Positions 25,125 through 32,939 of a stretch of 64,000 bases of DNA are shown one piece after another. The notes beneath the pieces are model-generated. The model ran no database searches. It saw nothing but the letters and a program-made list of their open reading frames with translations, and was not told where the DNA came from. Where the stretch lies: NCBI RefSeq assembly GCF_021654135.1, contig NZ_JAKGSD010000023.1, forward strand, positions 1 through 64,000, in the 5' to 3' direction. Source of the DNA: Amycolatopsis tucumanensis (GTDB lineage: Bacteria > Actinomycetota > Actinomycetes > Mycobacteriales > Pseudonocardiaceae). Positions within the stretch are counted from its first letter, which is position 1; each line of letters opens with the position of its first letter. The translations under genes were made by a program, and so were the position numbers.

Positions 25125-25853
25125 GTGAACGACACGCTGGCCGGCGAGGACATCGCCGAAGAGGTGTCCGGCATCGTCGAGGGCGTCTTCGGGCGGCTCG
25201 CGCCCGCGGTCGCCGCGGCCACCGCGATCCTCGGCAGACCGGGCCCGGTCCGCGCCGCCGACCTGGACGCGCTGCGCCCGGACGTGCTCGCGGCGCTCGG
25301 CGAACGGGTGGTGGGCGCCGGTTTCATCGCCGCCCCGGACGCACTCGCCGACCAGCGCTTCGGCTTCGAATGGTGGACCTGCACACCGGGCGGGCCGCCC
25401 GCGCAGCTGTTCATCAGCCTCGACCCGGCCAGCGACCACTTCCTGGACTACACGCGGCAGTCGTGGTTCACCGTGCCGCGCGATTCCGGCCGCCGCCACA
25501 TCACCGGGCCGTACGTCGACTACCTGTGCACCGACGAGTACACGCTGACCTTCACCGTCCCGGTGCTGCGCGACGGCGCGTTCGCCGGGGTCGTCGGCGC
25601 GGACGTGTTCGTGCACGAGTTCGAGCGGCTGCTGCTGCCGAAGCTGCGGCGCGTCGACGGACGGGCGGCGGTGATCAACGCGCAGGGCCGCGTGATCGCC
25701 GCCAACACCGCCCGTCAGGCGACCGGTTCGCTGGTGCGGGATCCGGACATCGCGTCCTGGTGGAACGGCGGCGCGCAGCCGGTGCACGACGCGGACACGG
25801 TGCTGCTGCGCTGCGGGGACGCGCCGATCGCGCTGCTGGTCACCAGGCGCTGA
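25125..25853 (+). CDS. Cache-domain protein
   Basis: 242 aa from the GTG at 25125, preceded by AGGGGCGG. Residues 80-230 resemble an extracellular-type Cache sensor domain (WFTVPRDSGRRHITGPYVDYLCTDEYTLTFTVPV, then a second beta unit). Neither a signal peptide nor a membrane helix is present, so the sensor would be cytosolic. Position after the FadR-type regulator and beside the transporter operon suggests it binds the transported or catabolised amine. The output is unknown. Confidence 0.65.
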   Translation: MNDTLAGEDIAEEVSGIVEGVFGRLAPAVAAATAILGRPGPVRAADLDALRPDVLAALGERVVGAGFIAAPDALADQRFGFEWWTCTPGGPPAQLFISLDPASDHFLDYTRQSWFTVPRDSGRRHITGPYVDYLCTDEYTLTFTVPVLRDGAFAGVVGADVFVHEFERLLLPKLRRVDGRAAVINAQGRVIAANTARQATGSLVRDPDIASWWNGGAQPVHDADTVLLRCGDAPIALLVTRR

Positions 25854-26610
25854 ACGCCGCAGACAGCTCGCGGTGGGCGTCCACGAGGGACGGTCCGTAC
25901 CAGGTCAGGTAACGGCCGGAGACCAGCACGTACGGCACGTCCGGGAACGCCTCGGGGCCGTCGATGTCGGTGAACAGGTACGGCTCGTCGGGCAGCACCA
26001 GCAGGTCGGCGCCGTCGGCGAACCGCGCCCGCAGCTCGTCGATCTTCGGGCGCGGGTACCGGTCTTCGTGGTCGGCGTAGACGTTGGCGACCCCGAGGCG
26101 GTGCAGCAGGTCGCCGCCGAACGTGTCCCGGCCGAGCACGATCCACGGCTTGCGCCACACCGGAATCACGGCACGCACGCGCTCGGGAGCCGCCTCCCGC
26201 CACAGCTCCTCGGCGGTCACCAGCCAGTCCGGTTCGGACACCTCGAACGCCTGGGTCAGCAGGCGGCGCAGCGACGCCAGCGCGTGCGGAACGGTCGCCG
26301 GCGCCTCCATCACCCACACCGGAATGCCGTTGGCGCGCAGGCGTTCCACGTCCTCCGGCCGGTTTTCCTCGGAGTTGGCGAGCACCAGGTCCGGACGCAG
26401 CGCGAGGACGTCGTCGACCTTCGGGTACTTCGAGCCGCCCACCCGCGACACCTGGAGGCTGTCCGGGTGGGTGCAGTAGTCGGTGGCGCCGGCGATGCGG
26501 CCCGGCACGGTCGCCTCGACCGCTTCCGTCAGCGCCGGGACCAGCGAGACCACGCGCTGGGGCGCGCCACGCAGCGGCACGTCCTCGCCGAGGTCGTCGA
26601 ACAGCGTCAT
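25840..26610 (-). CDS. helical-backbone metal receptor, BtuF/cobalamin-binding-like
   Basis: 256 aa from the ATG at 26610 (ribosome-binding site GAAGGAG). The fold signature is RVVSLVPALTEAV, VGGSKYPKVDDVLALRPDLVLANSEENRPEDVERLRANGIPV and a C-terminal TDIDGPEAFPDVPYVLVSG. The family contains BtuF and siderophore-binding proteins, but this one lacks a signal peptide and has no transporter genes nearby, so a cytosolic role is likely. It overlaps the next gene (DUF4326) by 4 bp and the convergent Cache gene by 14 bp. Confidence 0.7.
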   Translation of the reverse strand: MTLFDDLGEDVPLRGAPQRVVSLVPALTEAVEATVPGRIAGATDYCTHPDSLQVSRVGGSKYPKVDDVLALRPDLVLANSEENRPEDVERLRANGIPVWVMEAPATVPHALASLRRLLTQAFEVSEPDWLVTAEELWREAAPERVRAVIPVWRKPWIVLGRDTFGGDLLHRLGVANVYADHEDRYPRPKIDELRARFADGADLLVLPDEPYLFTDIDGPEAFPDVPYVLVSGRYLTWYGPSLVDAHRELSAAFSAW

Positions 26611-26981
26611 CGGTCTCCTTCGAGGTGTTCCAGCAGGACGTCGCCGTGGCAGGGTTCCGGCGCGCACCAGCAGCCCAGCGCCCGGCCGGACAGCTCGCCG
26701 AGCCGGTCCAGCAGGTCCGGCCGCCCGTCCAGGTACTCGCGGTAGTGCCGCACCATGGCGGCGCGGTCGGTCTTGCCCTCCTTGACGAACGGGTTCGCGA
26801 AGTCGGACTCCGGCCAGGAGTGCCGGTTGCCCCGGTGCCCGATGTAGGTGATCAGGTCGTTCTCCACGAGCCACGGCACGAGGTGCTTGTGCGGCCCCGA
26901 TTTCCGCACGTTGACGACCACCGCGTGGCCGTCGCGCACGCGCTGCGCCAGCTCGCGTTCCTCGTCGGTCCAGTCGCTCAT
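26607..26981 (-). CDS. DUF4326 protein
   Basis: 124 aa. The family pattern is clear: VVNVRKSGPHKH, YIGHRGNRHSWPESDFANPF and the C-terminal GCWCAPEPCHGDVL, whose Cys and His residues could bind metal. Function unknown. It overlaps both neighbours by 4 bp (RNB upstream, metal receptor downstream), so the three genes form a translationally coupled operon. Confidence 0.8.
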   Translation of the reverse strand: MSDWTDEERELAQRVRDGHAVVVNVRKSGPHKHLVPWLVENDLITYIGHRGNRHSWPESDFANPFVKEGKTDRAAMVRHYREYLDGRPDLLDRLGELSGRALGCWCAPEPCHGDVLLEHLEGDR

Positions 26982-28381
26982 GCCCGCTCGAACGACACCT
27001 TCCGCTTGTCGACGTCCACCGCGGTCAGCCGGACGCTGATGCGGCGGCCCTCCGGCAGGTTCTCCCCCGCGCACCGCGCCATCACCGGCGGATCGGCCAG
27101 CAGGATCTCCGCGCGGTTCTCCTCCGCCCGCAGGACGACCGCCTCGAAGGTCTCGCCGACGCGGTCGGCCAGCATCCACGCCTCGACCTGGTCCAGGCAG
27201 GCCTTCTCGACCCGTGCGGCGAGCAGGTCCGACGCGTTCATCAGACCGGGCAGCTCGGTCAGCGCGGCGCGGGCCCACGCGGGAACCGGCTCGCCGGCGT
27301 TGACGGCCAGGCAGACCTCGGTGGCGAAGCGGTCGGCCAGTCGCCGGATGGGCGCGGTGACGTGCGCGTACGGGGCGCCGATGCCGGCGTGCGTGACGAC
27401 CTCGGGCAGTTCGCCGTCGAAGGTGGTGTAGCCGGCGCCGCGCAGCAGGCGGGTGGTGTCGGTGTAGAAGGCCATCGACTCCGGCTGGGCGGGGTCGAGC
27501 CCGGCGAGCAGCTCGGCGACGCTCGTCCCGGCGGGCCAGTCGATGCCCAGCGCGCGGGCCGCGCCGCGCAGCCACTGGAGCGTCTCGGCGTCCGGCTCGG
27601 GCAGGGTGCGCAGCAGGCCGATCTTCGCGTCGATCATCATCCGCGCCGCGGCCATTCCGGTGAGCAGGGAGATCTCGGCGTTCCAGGCCTCGAGTCTCGT
27701 GCGCGGCCGCATGCCGAGCACCCAGTCGCCGCCGTTCGCGCCGATGATCCGGTCCGGCAGCTGCGGTTCGACCGCGCCACGGCGCACCGCCAGTTCACGG
27801 CGGAGCGTGCCCAGCTCGGGCAGGGCGGCGATCGACGGGTGCGGCGCGGCCGGGTCCTCGGTCGCGTAGTCGAGTTGGTCGGTGGAGCGGACGAGCGCGC
27901 GGCGCACGGTGGCGTGCGTGAGTTCGCCGTCGCGGTCGAGGTCGAGGGTCCACAGCACGGCGGGCCGGACCTCGCGCGGCAGCAGGCTCGCCGCGCCCTC
28001 GGACAGCACCGGCGGGTGCAGCGGCACGGTGCCGTCGGGCAGGTAGAGGGTCTGGCCGCGGCGGCGGGCCTCCCGGTCGATCGGGCCGCCCGGCGCGACG
28101 AACGCGGCGAGGTCGGCGATCGCGTAGTGCACGAGGAAGCCGCCGAACCGCCGCTCGATGAGGACGGCCTGGTCGAGGTCCTTCGCGCCCGGCGGATCGA
28201 GCGTGACCAGGGGCAGGTCGGTGGCGTCGGCGCGGTCGGCGGCCAGTCCGGACGGATCCATCACGACGCCCTCGGCCTCGGCCAGTACGGCCGGGTCGAA
28301 GTCCTCCGGCAGCTCGAACTCGGCGCGCAGCCGGGCGAAGCCGCCGTCCGCCGAGTTCGTGCTGGTCACGACGTGGGGCAC
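26978..28381 (-). CDS. RNB-domain ribonuclease (RNase II/R family)
   Basis: 467 aa. The catalytic RNB signature is TLDPPGAKDLDQAV near residue 61, with the acidic residues that hold magnesium, followed by LVHYAIADLAAFV and the RRGQTLYLPDGTVPLHPPVLSEGAASLLP segment. THAGIGAPYAHVTAPIRRLADR matches the conserved TSPIRRYxD region. The N-terminal cold-shock domains of full RNase R are missing and the C-terminal S1-like part is short, giving a compact actinobacterial 3'-5' exoribonuclease. It is first in the three-gene minus-strand operon. Confidence 0.85.
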   Translation of the reverse strand: MPHVVTSTNSADGGFARLRAEFELPEDFDPAVLAEAEGVVMDPSGLAADRADATDLPLVTLDPPGAKDLDQAVLIERRFGGFLVHYAIADLAAFVAPGGPIDREARRRGQTLYLPDGTVPLHPPVLSEGAASLLPREVRPAVLWTLDLDRDGELTHATVRRALVRSTDQLDYATEDPAAPHPSIAALPELGTLRRELAVRRGAVEPQLPDRIIGANGGDWVLGMRPRTRLEAWNAEISLLTGMAAARMMIDAKIGLLRTLPEPDAETLQWLRGAARALGIDWPAGTSVAELLAGLDPAQPESMAFYTDTTRLLRGAGYTTFDGELPEVVTHAGIGAPYAHVTAPIRRLADRFATEVCLAVNAGEPVPAWARAALTELPGLMNASDLLAARVEKACLDQVEAWMLADRVGETFEAVVLRAEENRAEILLADPPVMARCAGENLPEGRRISVRLTAVDVDKRKVSFERA

Positions 28382-28506
28382 ACCTAGACCCTAACCCGGT
28401 ATGGCCGTTCCGGTCGCCCGTTCGGGGTTGAGCCGGACGGGTGTATCTTGCCCGCACACCGTCGAAAAGCGATATCGTTTTCATCTATATGAAGGGTGCG
28501 CACACT

Positions 28507-29469
28507 GTGAAAGTCGCCTTTGTCGGCAAGGGCGGAAGCGGGAAGACGACGCTGACCTCGCTGTTCGCCGCTTATCTCTCCGGTTCCGGCCACCCCGTAC
28601 TGGCCATCGACGCCGACATCAACCAGCACCTCGCCGTCGCGCTGGGCGCGTCCGCGGAGGAGGCGGCCGCGCTGCCGACGCTCGGCGAGCACCTCCCCCT
28701 GATCAAGGACTGGCTGCGCGGCGACAACCCGCGGATCACCAGCGCCGAGGCGATGATCAAGACGACGCCGCCGGGGCGCGGGTCGCGGCTGGTGCGGCCG
28801 TTCGAGGACAACCCGGTCTTCGCGGCGTGCTTCCGCGACGTCGCCGGGGTGCGGCTGGGCGTGACCGGGCAGTTCACCGAGGACGACCTCGGGGTGGCCT
28901 GCTACCACTCGAAGGTCGGCGCGGCGGAGCTGCTGTTGAACCACCTGGTCGACGACGCGGGCGAGTACGTCGTGATGGACATGACCGCGGGCGCCGACGC
29001 GTTCGCCTCCGGCCTGTTCACCCGCTTCGACGTGACGTTCCTGGTGTGCGAGCCGACGCTGCGCAGCGTCGGCGTGTACCGGCAGTACGCCGAGTACGCG
29101 CGTGACTTCGGCGTGCGGCTCGCGGTGGTCGGGAACAAGGTCACCGACGACGAGGACGTCGAGTTCCTGCGCGAGCAGCTGGGTTCGGACCTGCTGTGTT
29201 GGCTGTCCGGGTCGTCGCACGTGCGCGCCGCCGAACGCGGCCGGGCGCGGCCGATCACCGCGCTGGAGCCGCACAATCTGGACGCCCTCGCCACCATCCA
29301 GTCCACTGTGGATGCCACGCCGCGGGACTGGGCGAAGTTCCACCGCCAGGCCGTCGAGTTCCACCTGCGCAACGCCCGGTCGTGGGGCAACGAGCGCGCG
29401 GGACAGGACCTGGCCGAGCAAGTGGACCCCGAGTTCGTGCCCGGCCCGCCAGCGCTGGCCGGGGCGTAG
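28507..29469 (+). CDS. CooC/ParA-like P-loop ATPase
   Basis: 320 aa from the GTG at 28507 (AAGGG 10 bp upstream); an ATG at 28489 is possible. The deviant Walker A GKGGSGKTT begins near residue 7, LAIDADINQH follows, and VVMDMTAGAD is the switch/Walker B region. It is close in style to CooC/MinD-type metal-centre maturation ATPases rather than chromosome-partition ParA; no parB is adjacent. A 130-aa protein of unknown function follows after 21 bp and is its likely partner. The target is unknown. Confidence 0.7.
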   Translation: MKVAFVGKGGSGKTTLTSLFAAYLSGSGHPVLAIDADINQHLAVALGASAEEAAALPTLGEHLPLIKDWLRGDNPRITSAEAMIKTTPPGRGSRLVRPFEDNPVFAACFRDVAGVRLGVTGQFTEDDLGVACYHSKVGAAELLLNHLVDDAGEYVVMDMTAGADAFASGLFTRFDVTFLVCEPTLRSVGVYRQYAEYARDFGVRLAVVGNKVTDDEDVEFLREQLGSDLLCWLSGSSHVRAAERGRARPITALEPHNLDALATIQSTVDATPRDWAKFHRQAVEFHLRNARSWGNERAGQDLAEQVDPEFVPGPPALAGA

Positions 29470-29490
29470 GAAGAAATCGAAAGGAGCACG

Positions 29491-29883
29491 ATGTCCCTCG
29501 ATGTACCCGCCGACCTGCTCGCCCGCGCCGAATCCGGTGAGGTGAGCGACGCCGAGTTCGTCGCCTGCGTGCGCGACTCGCTGCCCTACGCGTGGCAGGT
29601 GATCAGCGAAGTGGCCGCGGACCTCGAGGGCGGCGCCGCCGACTTCGCCGACCACGCGACCCCGCCGCCGAGCGAGAAGGAGCGGGGCCAGCTGCTGCGG
29701 GCGCTGGCTTCGGACGCGATCCGCGGCGGGCTGGAGCGGCACTTCGGCATGAAGCTGGCGTTCCAGAACTGCCACCGGGTCGCGGCCTTCCGCCCGGCCG
29801 CCGTGGACAGCGACGCGTACCGGGAGTTCATCTCGCCGGCCGGCCAGCTGCGCAACCAGAGCCCCGCACTGCGCGACTGCTGA
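29491..29883 (+). CDS. conserved protein of unknown function
   Basis: 130 aa, acidic, with no signal peptide and no membrane helix. It starts with a clear ribosome-binding site (GAAAGGAGC) at ATG 29491, 21 bp after the CooC-like ATPase gene. Distinct segments are SDAEFVACVRDSLPYAWQV and LERHFGMKLAFQNCHRVAAF. I do not recognise a family. The close spacing suggests that it works with the ATPase, possibly as a substrate or adaptor. A strong terminator follows. Confidence 0.7.
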   Translation: MSLDVPADLLARAESGEVSDAEFVACVRDSLPYAWQVISEVAADLEGGAADFADHATPPPSEKERGQLLRALASDAIRGGLERHFGMKLAFQNCHRVAAFRPAAVDSDAYREFISPAGQLRNQSPALRDC

Positions 29884-29897
29884 GGTTTGTTCGAGAA

Positions 29898-29927
29898 GGG
29901 CCCCGGACCGGTCGCGGTCCGGGGCCC
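29898..29927. terminator. bidirectional terminator
   Basis: GGGCCCCGGACC and GGTCCGGGGCCC form a perfect 12-bp stem with a 6-nt loop, between the convergent ends of the 29491 and 29935 genes. Confidence 0.8.
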
Positions 29928-29934
29928 TGTCACG

Positions 29935-30132
29935 TCAGCGCCACTTGGCGTCTTCCTCGTCGGCCTTCTTGGTGCGCTCACGGGCGATCTCGAGCGCGCG
30001 CTTGGCCGTGGCCTCGTCGGGGTAGGGGCCGAGGAGGTCGATGGACCGCGACCGCTCGAGGTGCTCGACCTCGCCGGTGCGGGTGTTGTAGTACCAGCCC
30101 TGGTCCGGGTTCGGGTCCTTGCTCTTCGCCAT
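29935..30132 (-). CDS. small conserved actinobacterial protein
   Basis: 65 aa, highly charged. The motif GWYYNTRTGEVEHLERSRS, followed by LLGPYPDEATAKRALEIARERTK, resembles the small SPOR-like or methionine-aminopeptidase-associated proteins common in actinobacteria; its precise role is unknown. The ATG at 30132 gives the conserved MAKSKDPNPDQGW start. It lies downstream of the type IV secretion-like locus on the same strand but is separated from it by 50 bp. Confidence 0.7.
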   Translation of the reverse strand: MAKSKDPNPDQGWYYNTRTGEVEHLERSRSIDLLGPYPDEATAKRALEIARERTKKADEEDAKWR

Positions 30133-30182
30133 AGAGCGAGCTTCGCACCCGGCGGCGGGCGGCGCCAGCGGCACCGCGCCGG

Positions 30183-31322
30183 TCAGGGGCGGTAGCGGTA
30201 CGGCAGCTCCGTCGGCTGGCCGGTCGGGCCGAACTCGTGCTCCGGGTTGTCCGGCTCGAACCAGTCGCGGTTCACCTGCGGCGTGCCGCGCGGCGGCGTC
30301 GGCTCCGGGTCGGTGGGCCGGGTGAGCGGGATGCCGGCCGCCGGGGTCGGCTGGGGTTGCGGGGGCAGCGGCTCGGTGAACCGGGGCGGCTCCTCCGGGG
30401 GCTCCATCGCGCGCCAGGCCTGCGGGTTCGTCACCCGCTGCGGCTGCTCGGGCGGCGTGCCCGGCATCGCGGCTCCAGCCGGGGCAGCGGCCGGACCGGT
30501 CTCGGGCGCGGCGGGGCCGCTTCCAGGCGACGTGCCCTGGCCCGGTGCCGCGCCTCCCGCCGGCGCCACAGCCGGGCCAGTTCCAGGCGACGTGCCCTGG
30601 CCAGGCTGCGCACCTCCTGCCGGAACAGCGGCCGGGCCGGGCACCGCGCCTCCAGTCGGAGCGGCCGAACCGGCTTCGGCCGGGCCCGTTCCGGGCGGTG
30701 TGCGTGGCGCGGCGAGCTTCTTCGGCGGCTCCGGCAGCGGCGGCACCTCCGGCGACGGCGTGGTCGGCGTGGTCCGCCACACCGGCGCGGGCGGGATGAT
30801 CATCGGGGCGGCGCGGGGGACGTCCGCGTCCGGGGTGGGCGCCGCCGCGTCCCGGCGGGCCTGTCCGCGCGGCGGGATCGGGTCGAGGCAGGGCACCAGG
30901 ACGGTCGTGTTCTCCGGCTCCTCGACCTTCCGCCCGCTGCGCTCGCGGTAGACCATGTCGCCGTCGGCGTCGATCTCGACCAGGTAGCCGACCTCGGCGA
31001 GCTGCTCCTCGTCCAGGTCGACGAGCTTCTCGTAGCGCGACGGCACGGTGCGGTAGACCGGCCACGACAGCGTCCGGTGCGTCTGGTGGAACTGCGACAG
31101 CAACCCGGCCATCTGCTGCTGCCATGGCAGCGACATCGACTCCGCCAGCGAACGCGGCAGCACGACGTAACCCTCGTCCACACCCGGCAACCCCTGCGAC
31201 AGGTAGTCGGCCAGGGGCGTGCTCGACGCGGGCGGGCCCGGCCGCGGCGGGGGCGGCGGGGCGCCGAACAGGTCGTTGAGTTGCGCCGGCTTCTTGTTGC
31301 GCTTACCGAACTTCTTCGCCAC
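30183..31322 (-). CDS. Pro-rich protein at the end of the T4SS-like operon
   Basis: 379 aa from the GTG at 31322, 13 bp downstream of the NlpC/P60 gene. Residues 1-150 look folded: a basic start (AKKFGKRNKK), PLADYLSQGLPGVDEGYVVLPRSLAESMSLPWQQQM and RYEKLVDLDEEQLAEVGYLVEIDADGDMVYRER. The remainder is low-complexity Pro/Ala/Gly sequence with a 20-residue repeat. There is no signal peptide or membrane helix. I do not recognise a family. Conserved position in the operon suggests a cytosolic adaptor or effector-loading protein; this is inference. Confidence 0.65.
   Translation of the reverse strand: MAKKFGKRNKKPAQLNDLFGAPPPPPRPGPPASSTPLADYLSQGLPGVDEGYVVLPRSLAESMSLPWQQQMAGLLSQFHQTHRTLSWPVYRTVPSRYEKLVDLDEEQLAEVGYLVEIDADGDMVYRERSGRKVEEPENTTVLVPCLDPIPPRGQARRDAAAPTPDADVPRAAPMIIPPAPVWRTTPTTPSPEVPPLPEPPKKLAAPRTPPGTGPAEAGSAAPTGGAVPGPAAVPAGGAQPGQGTSPGTGPAVAPAGGAAPGQGTSPGSGPAAPETGPAAAPAGAAMPGTPPEQPQRVTNPQAWRAMEPPEEPPRFTEPLPPQPQPTPAAGIPLTRPTDPEPTPPRGTPQVNRDWFEPDNPEHEFGPTGQPTELPYRYRP
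30521..30640 (-). repeat. 60-bp in-frame tandem repeat
   Basis: Two copies with an exact 60-bp period (TTCCAGGCGACGTGCCCTGG at 30521 and 30581) encode a 20-residue Pro/Gly/Ala repeat (GTSPG-type) in the disordered tail of the Pro-rich protein. Degenerate flanking copies extend on both sides. Confidence 0.7.
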
Positions 31323-31335
31323 GGGGCACCACCTT

Positions 31336-32334
31336 CTACACGCCGGGCCGGACTGCCTGCGGCACAAGCTCGTCTTCGTTCCAGGAGACCTTCCGGGTGT
31401 GCACCGGCACGCCGGTCTGCTGGGCCTCCACGATCTTCCCGTCGCCAAGGTACATCGCGACGTGGTGGATGGTCGCCGGGTTCGACGGGTCGTACGCCCA
31501 GAAGAGCAGGTCACCGGGCTGGGCGTCACGCACCGGAAGCATCGCGCCGTTCTTGTACTGGTCCCGCGACACCCGGCTGAGCGTGATGCCCGCCGCCTCG
31601 TAGGCGCGCAGCATCAGTCCGGAGCAGTCGTAGGAGTTCGGCCCGGTCGCGCCCCACACGTACGGCTTGCCCTGCTCCCCCAGCGCGAACTGGATCGCGG
31701 CGGCCGCGGCGTTGTTGGGCGGCAGCACCAGGCCCGCGCTCTGACCGCAGCCGACCATGTCCGCGACCTGGCCCAGGTTCTCCACCAGGTGGGCCGCCAT
31801 CTGCTCCCACTTGTGGTAGCGCTCGGGGAACGCCGACCGCTCCACGTCCTGCGCCGACGCGCCGGGACGCTGCTTGTCCCAGTCCGGCACGGTGAGCAGG
31901 ACGTTGTAGAACTTGTTGATCTGGTACGGGATGTCCTGCAGCTGCGCGGGCGTGCCCCAGCCCATCGACGGGCGCATCTGGAAGATGCCCAGCGAGTCGC
32001 GGTCGCCGTAGTTCAGGTTCCGCATGCCGGACTCGGTCATGCCGGCCTGGATCGCGATCTGCCACGCGCGCGGGGAAAGGCCGCGCTGCTTGCCGATCTC
32101 GATGATCTGGCTGATGATGTAGCGCTGCTCGTCGTTGAGCTTCGCGGCCTGCGCGGCGCCGTGGTCGGTGCCCGGCACGCTCGGGCCGATCGCCGCGTCG
32201 CAGCTGACGTTGGTGTAGGCGGCCTGCATCTGGGCCTGCTGCTGGTCGCTGACGACCTTCGTCACGACACCGACGGTCGCGACCCCGGCGAAGAGAACGG
32301 CGACGAGAACGCCGACGAGGACACCCAGCCGCAT
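31336..32334 (-). CDS. bifunctional cell-wall hydrolase: lytic transglycosylase-like + NlpC/P60
   Basis: 332 aa. An N-terminal membrane anchor (residues 5-27) precedes a lysozyme-like domain (AWQIAIQAGMTESGMRNLNYGDRDSLGIFQMRPS; catalytic Glu in MTESGM). A C-terminal NlpC/P60 peptidase follows with Cys in SYDCSGLMLRAYE, His in IHHVAMYLGDG and a downstream polar residue. This two-domain layout is that of CwlT, TcpG and VirB1-like enzymes, which open peptidoglycan for type IV secretion in monoderms. It lies in an operon between the VirB8-like and Pro-rich genes (3- and 13-bp gaps). Confidence 0.85.
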   Translation of the reverse strand: MRLGVLVGVLVAVLFAGVATVGVVTKVVSDQQQAQMQAAYTNVSCDAAIGPSVPGTDHGAAQAAKLNDEQRYIISQIIEIGKQRGLSPRAWQIAIQAGMTESGMRNLNYGDRDSLGIFQMRPSMGWGTPAQLQDIPYQINKFYNVLLTVPDWDKQRPGASAQDVERSAFPERYHKWEQMAAHLVENLGQVADMVGCGQSAGLVLPPNNAAAAAIQFALGEQGKPYVWGATGPNSYDCSGLMLRAYEAAGITLSRVSRDQYKNGAMLPVRDAQPGDLLFWAYDPSNPATIHHVAMYLGDGKIVEAQQTGVPVHTRKVSWNEDELVPQAVRPGV

Positions 32335-32337
32335 GGG

Positions 32338-32934
32338 TCAGCTCGCCTGGTCGTAGCCGGTGACGAGCCAGCCGGACGGGGTCTTCGCGACGGTGATCGA
32401 CAGCTGCGGGCCGTCGGTCGGCACGAGCACCTCGACGGAACTGGTGTAGGACTTCGTGACGGTGGGTTCGCCGGTGACCCTGGTGGCCGGGATGTTCGCC
32501 GGGTCCACAGTGGACATCTCCGGCAGGTACTCCTCCGTCGTGAGTGGACGGAGGCCCTCCAGCCATTGCGCGTTGGTCATGCCTGCCGGGTGGGTGGCCC
32601 ACGCGGTGGCCCACTGCTTCGCGGTCTGCAGGGCCGCCGGGTCCGGCGCCGCGGAGGTCGGCTGCAGCAGCGGCGCGGTGAGCCGGGTCGACATCGGGGC
32701 GGGCGAGGAGCCCGCGCTGGTCGGGCTGCTGCTGGCGCCGGGGTCCTGGATGCGGACCGGCGTCGGCCCGGAGCGGTTCGGGTTGCCCAGGAGCTGCGGC
32801 ACGACGATGCCGATGGCCACGATCAGCGCGATCACCGCGACGGCGGTGCCGACGAGGTGGGCGGGCGAGCGCAGCGGGAAACCCCAGATGCGGCGGTAGA
32901 CGGCGGCGCGGCCGCGGTTGGTCCGGATCGGCAT
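32338..32934 (-). CDS. VirB8/TcpC-like bitopic membrane protein
   Basis: 198 aa. A cytoplasmic basic tail (about 25 residues) is followed by one membrane helix (VGTAVAVIALIVAIGIVVPQLLG) and an extracytoplasmic Ser/Pro linker. The C-terminal domain (about residues 95-198: AKQWATAWATHPAGMTNAQWLEGLRPLTTEEYLPEMS, SYTSSVEVLVPTDG, VAKTPSGWLVTGYD) matches the NTF2-like fold expected of VirB8/TcpC/conjugal transfer proteins. It is shorter than TcpC, with a single domain. It is placed between VirB6-like and hydrolase genes, as in Gram-positive conjugation operons. Confidence 0.7.
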   Translation of the reverse strand: MPIRTNRGRAAVYRRIWGFPLRSPAHLVGTAVAVIALIVAIGIVVPQLLGNPNRSGPTPVRIQDPGASSSPTSAGSSPAPMSTRLTAPLLQPTSAAPDPAALQTAKQWATAWATHPAGMTNAQWLEGLRPLTTEEYLPEMSTVDPANIPATRVTGEPTVTKSYTSSVEVLVPTDGPQLSITVAKTPSGWLVTGYDQAS

Positions 32935-32939
32935 CTACA

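Noticed and set aside
28507..29469. Chromosome- or plasmid-partition ParA call
   Set aside because: No ParB gene or parS-like repeats adjoin it, and the sequence style is nearer to CooC/MinD maturation ATPases.
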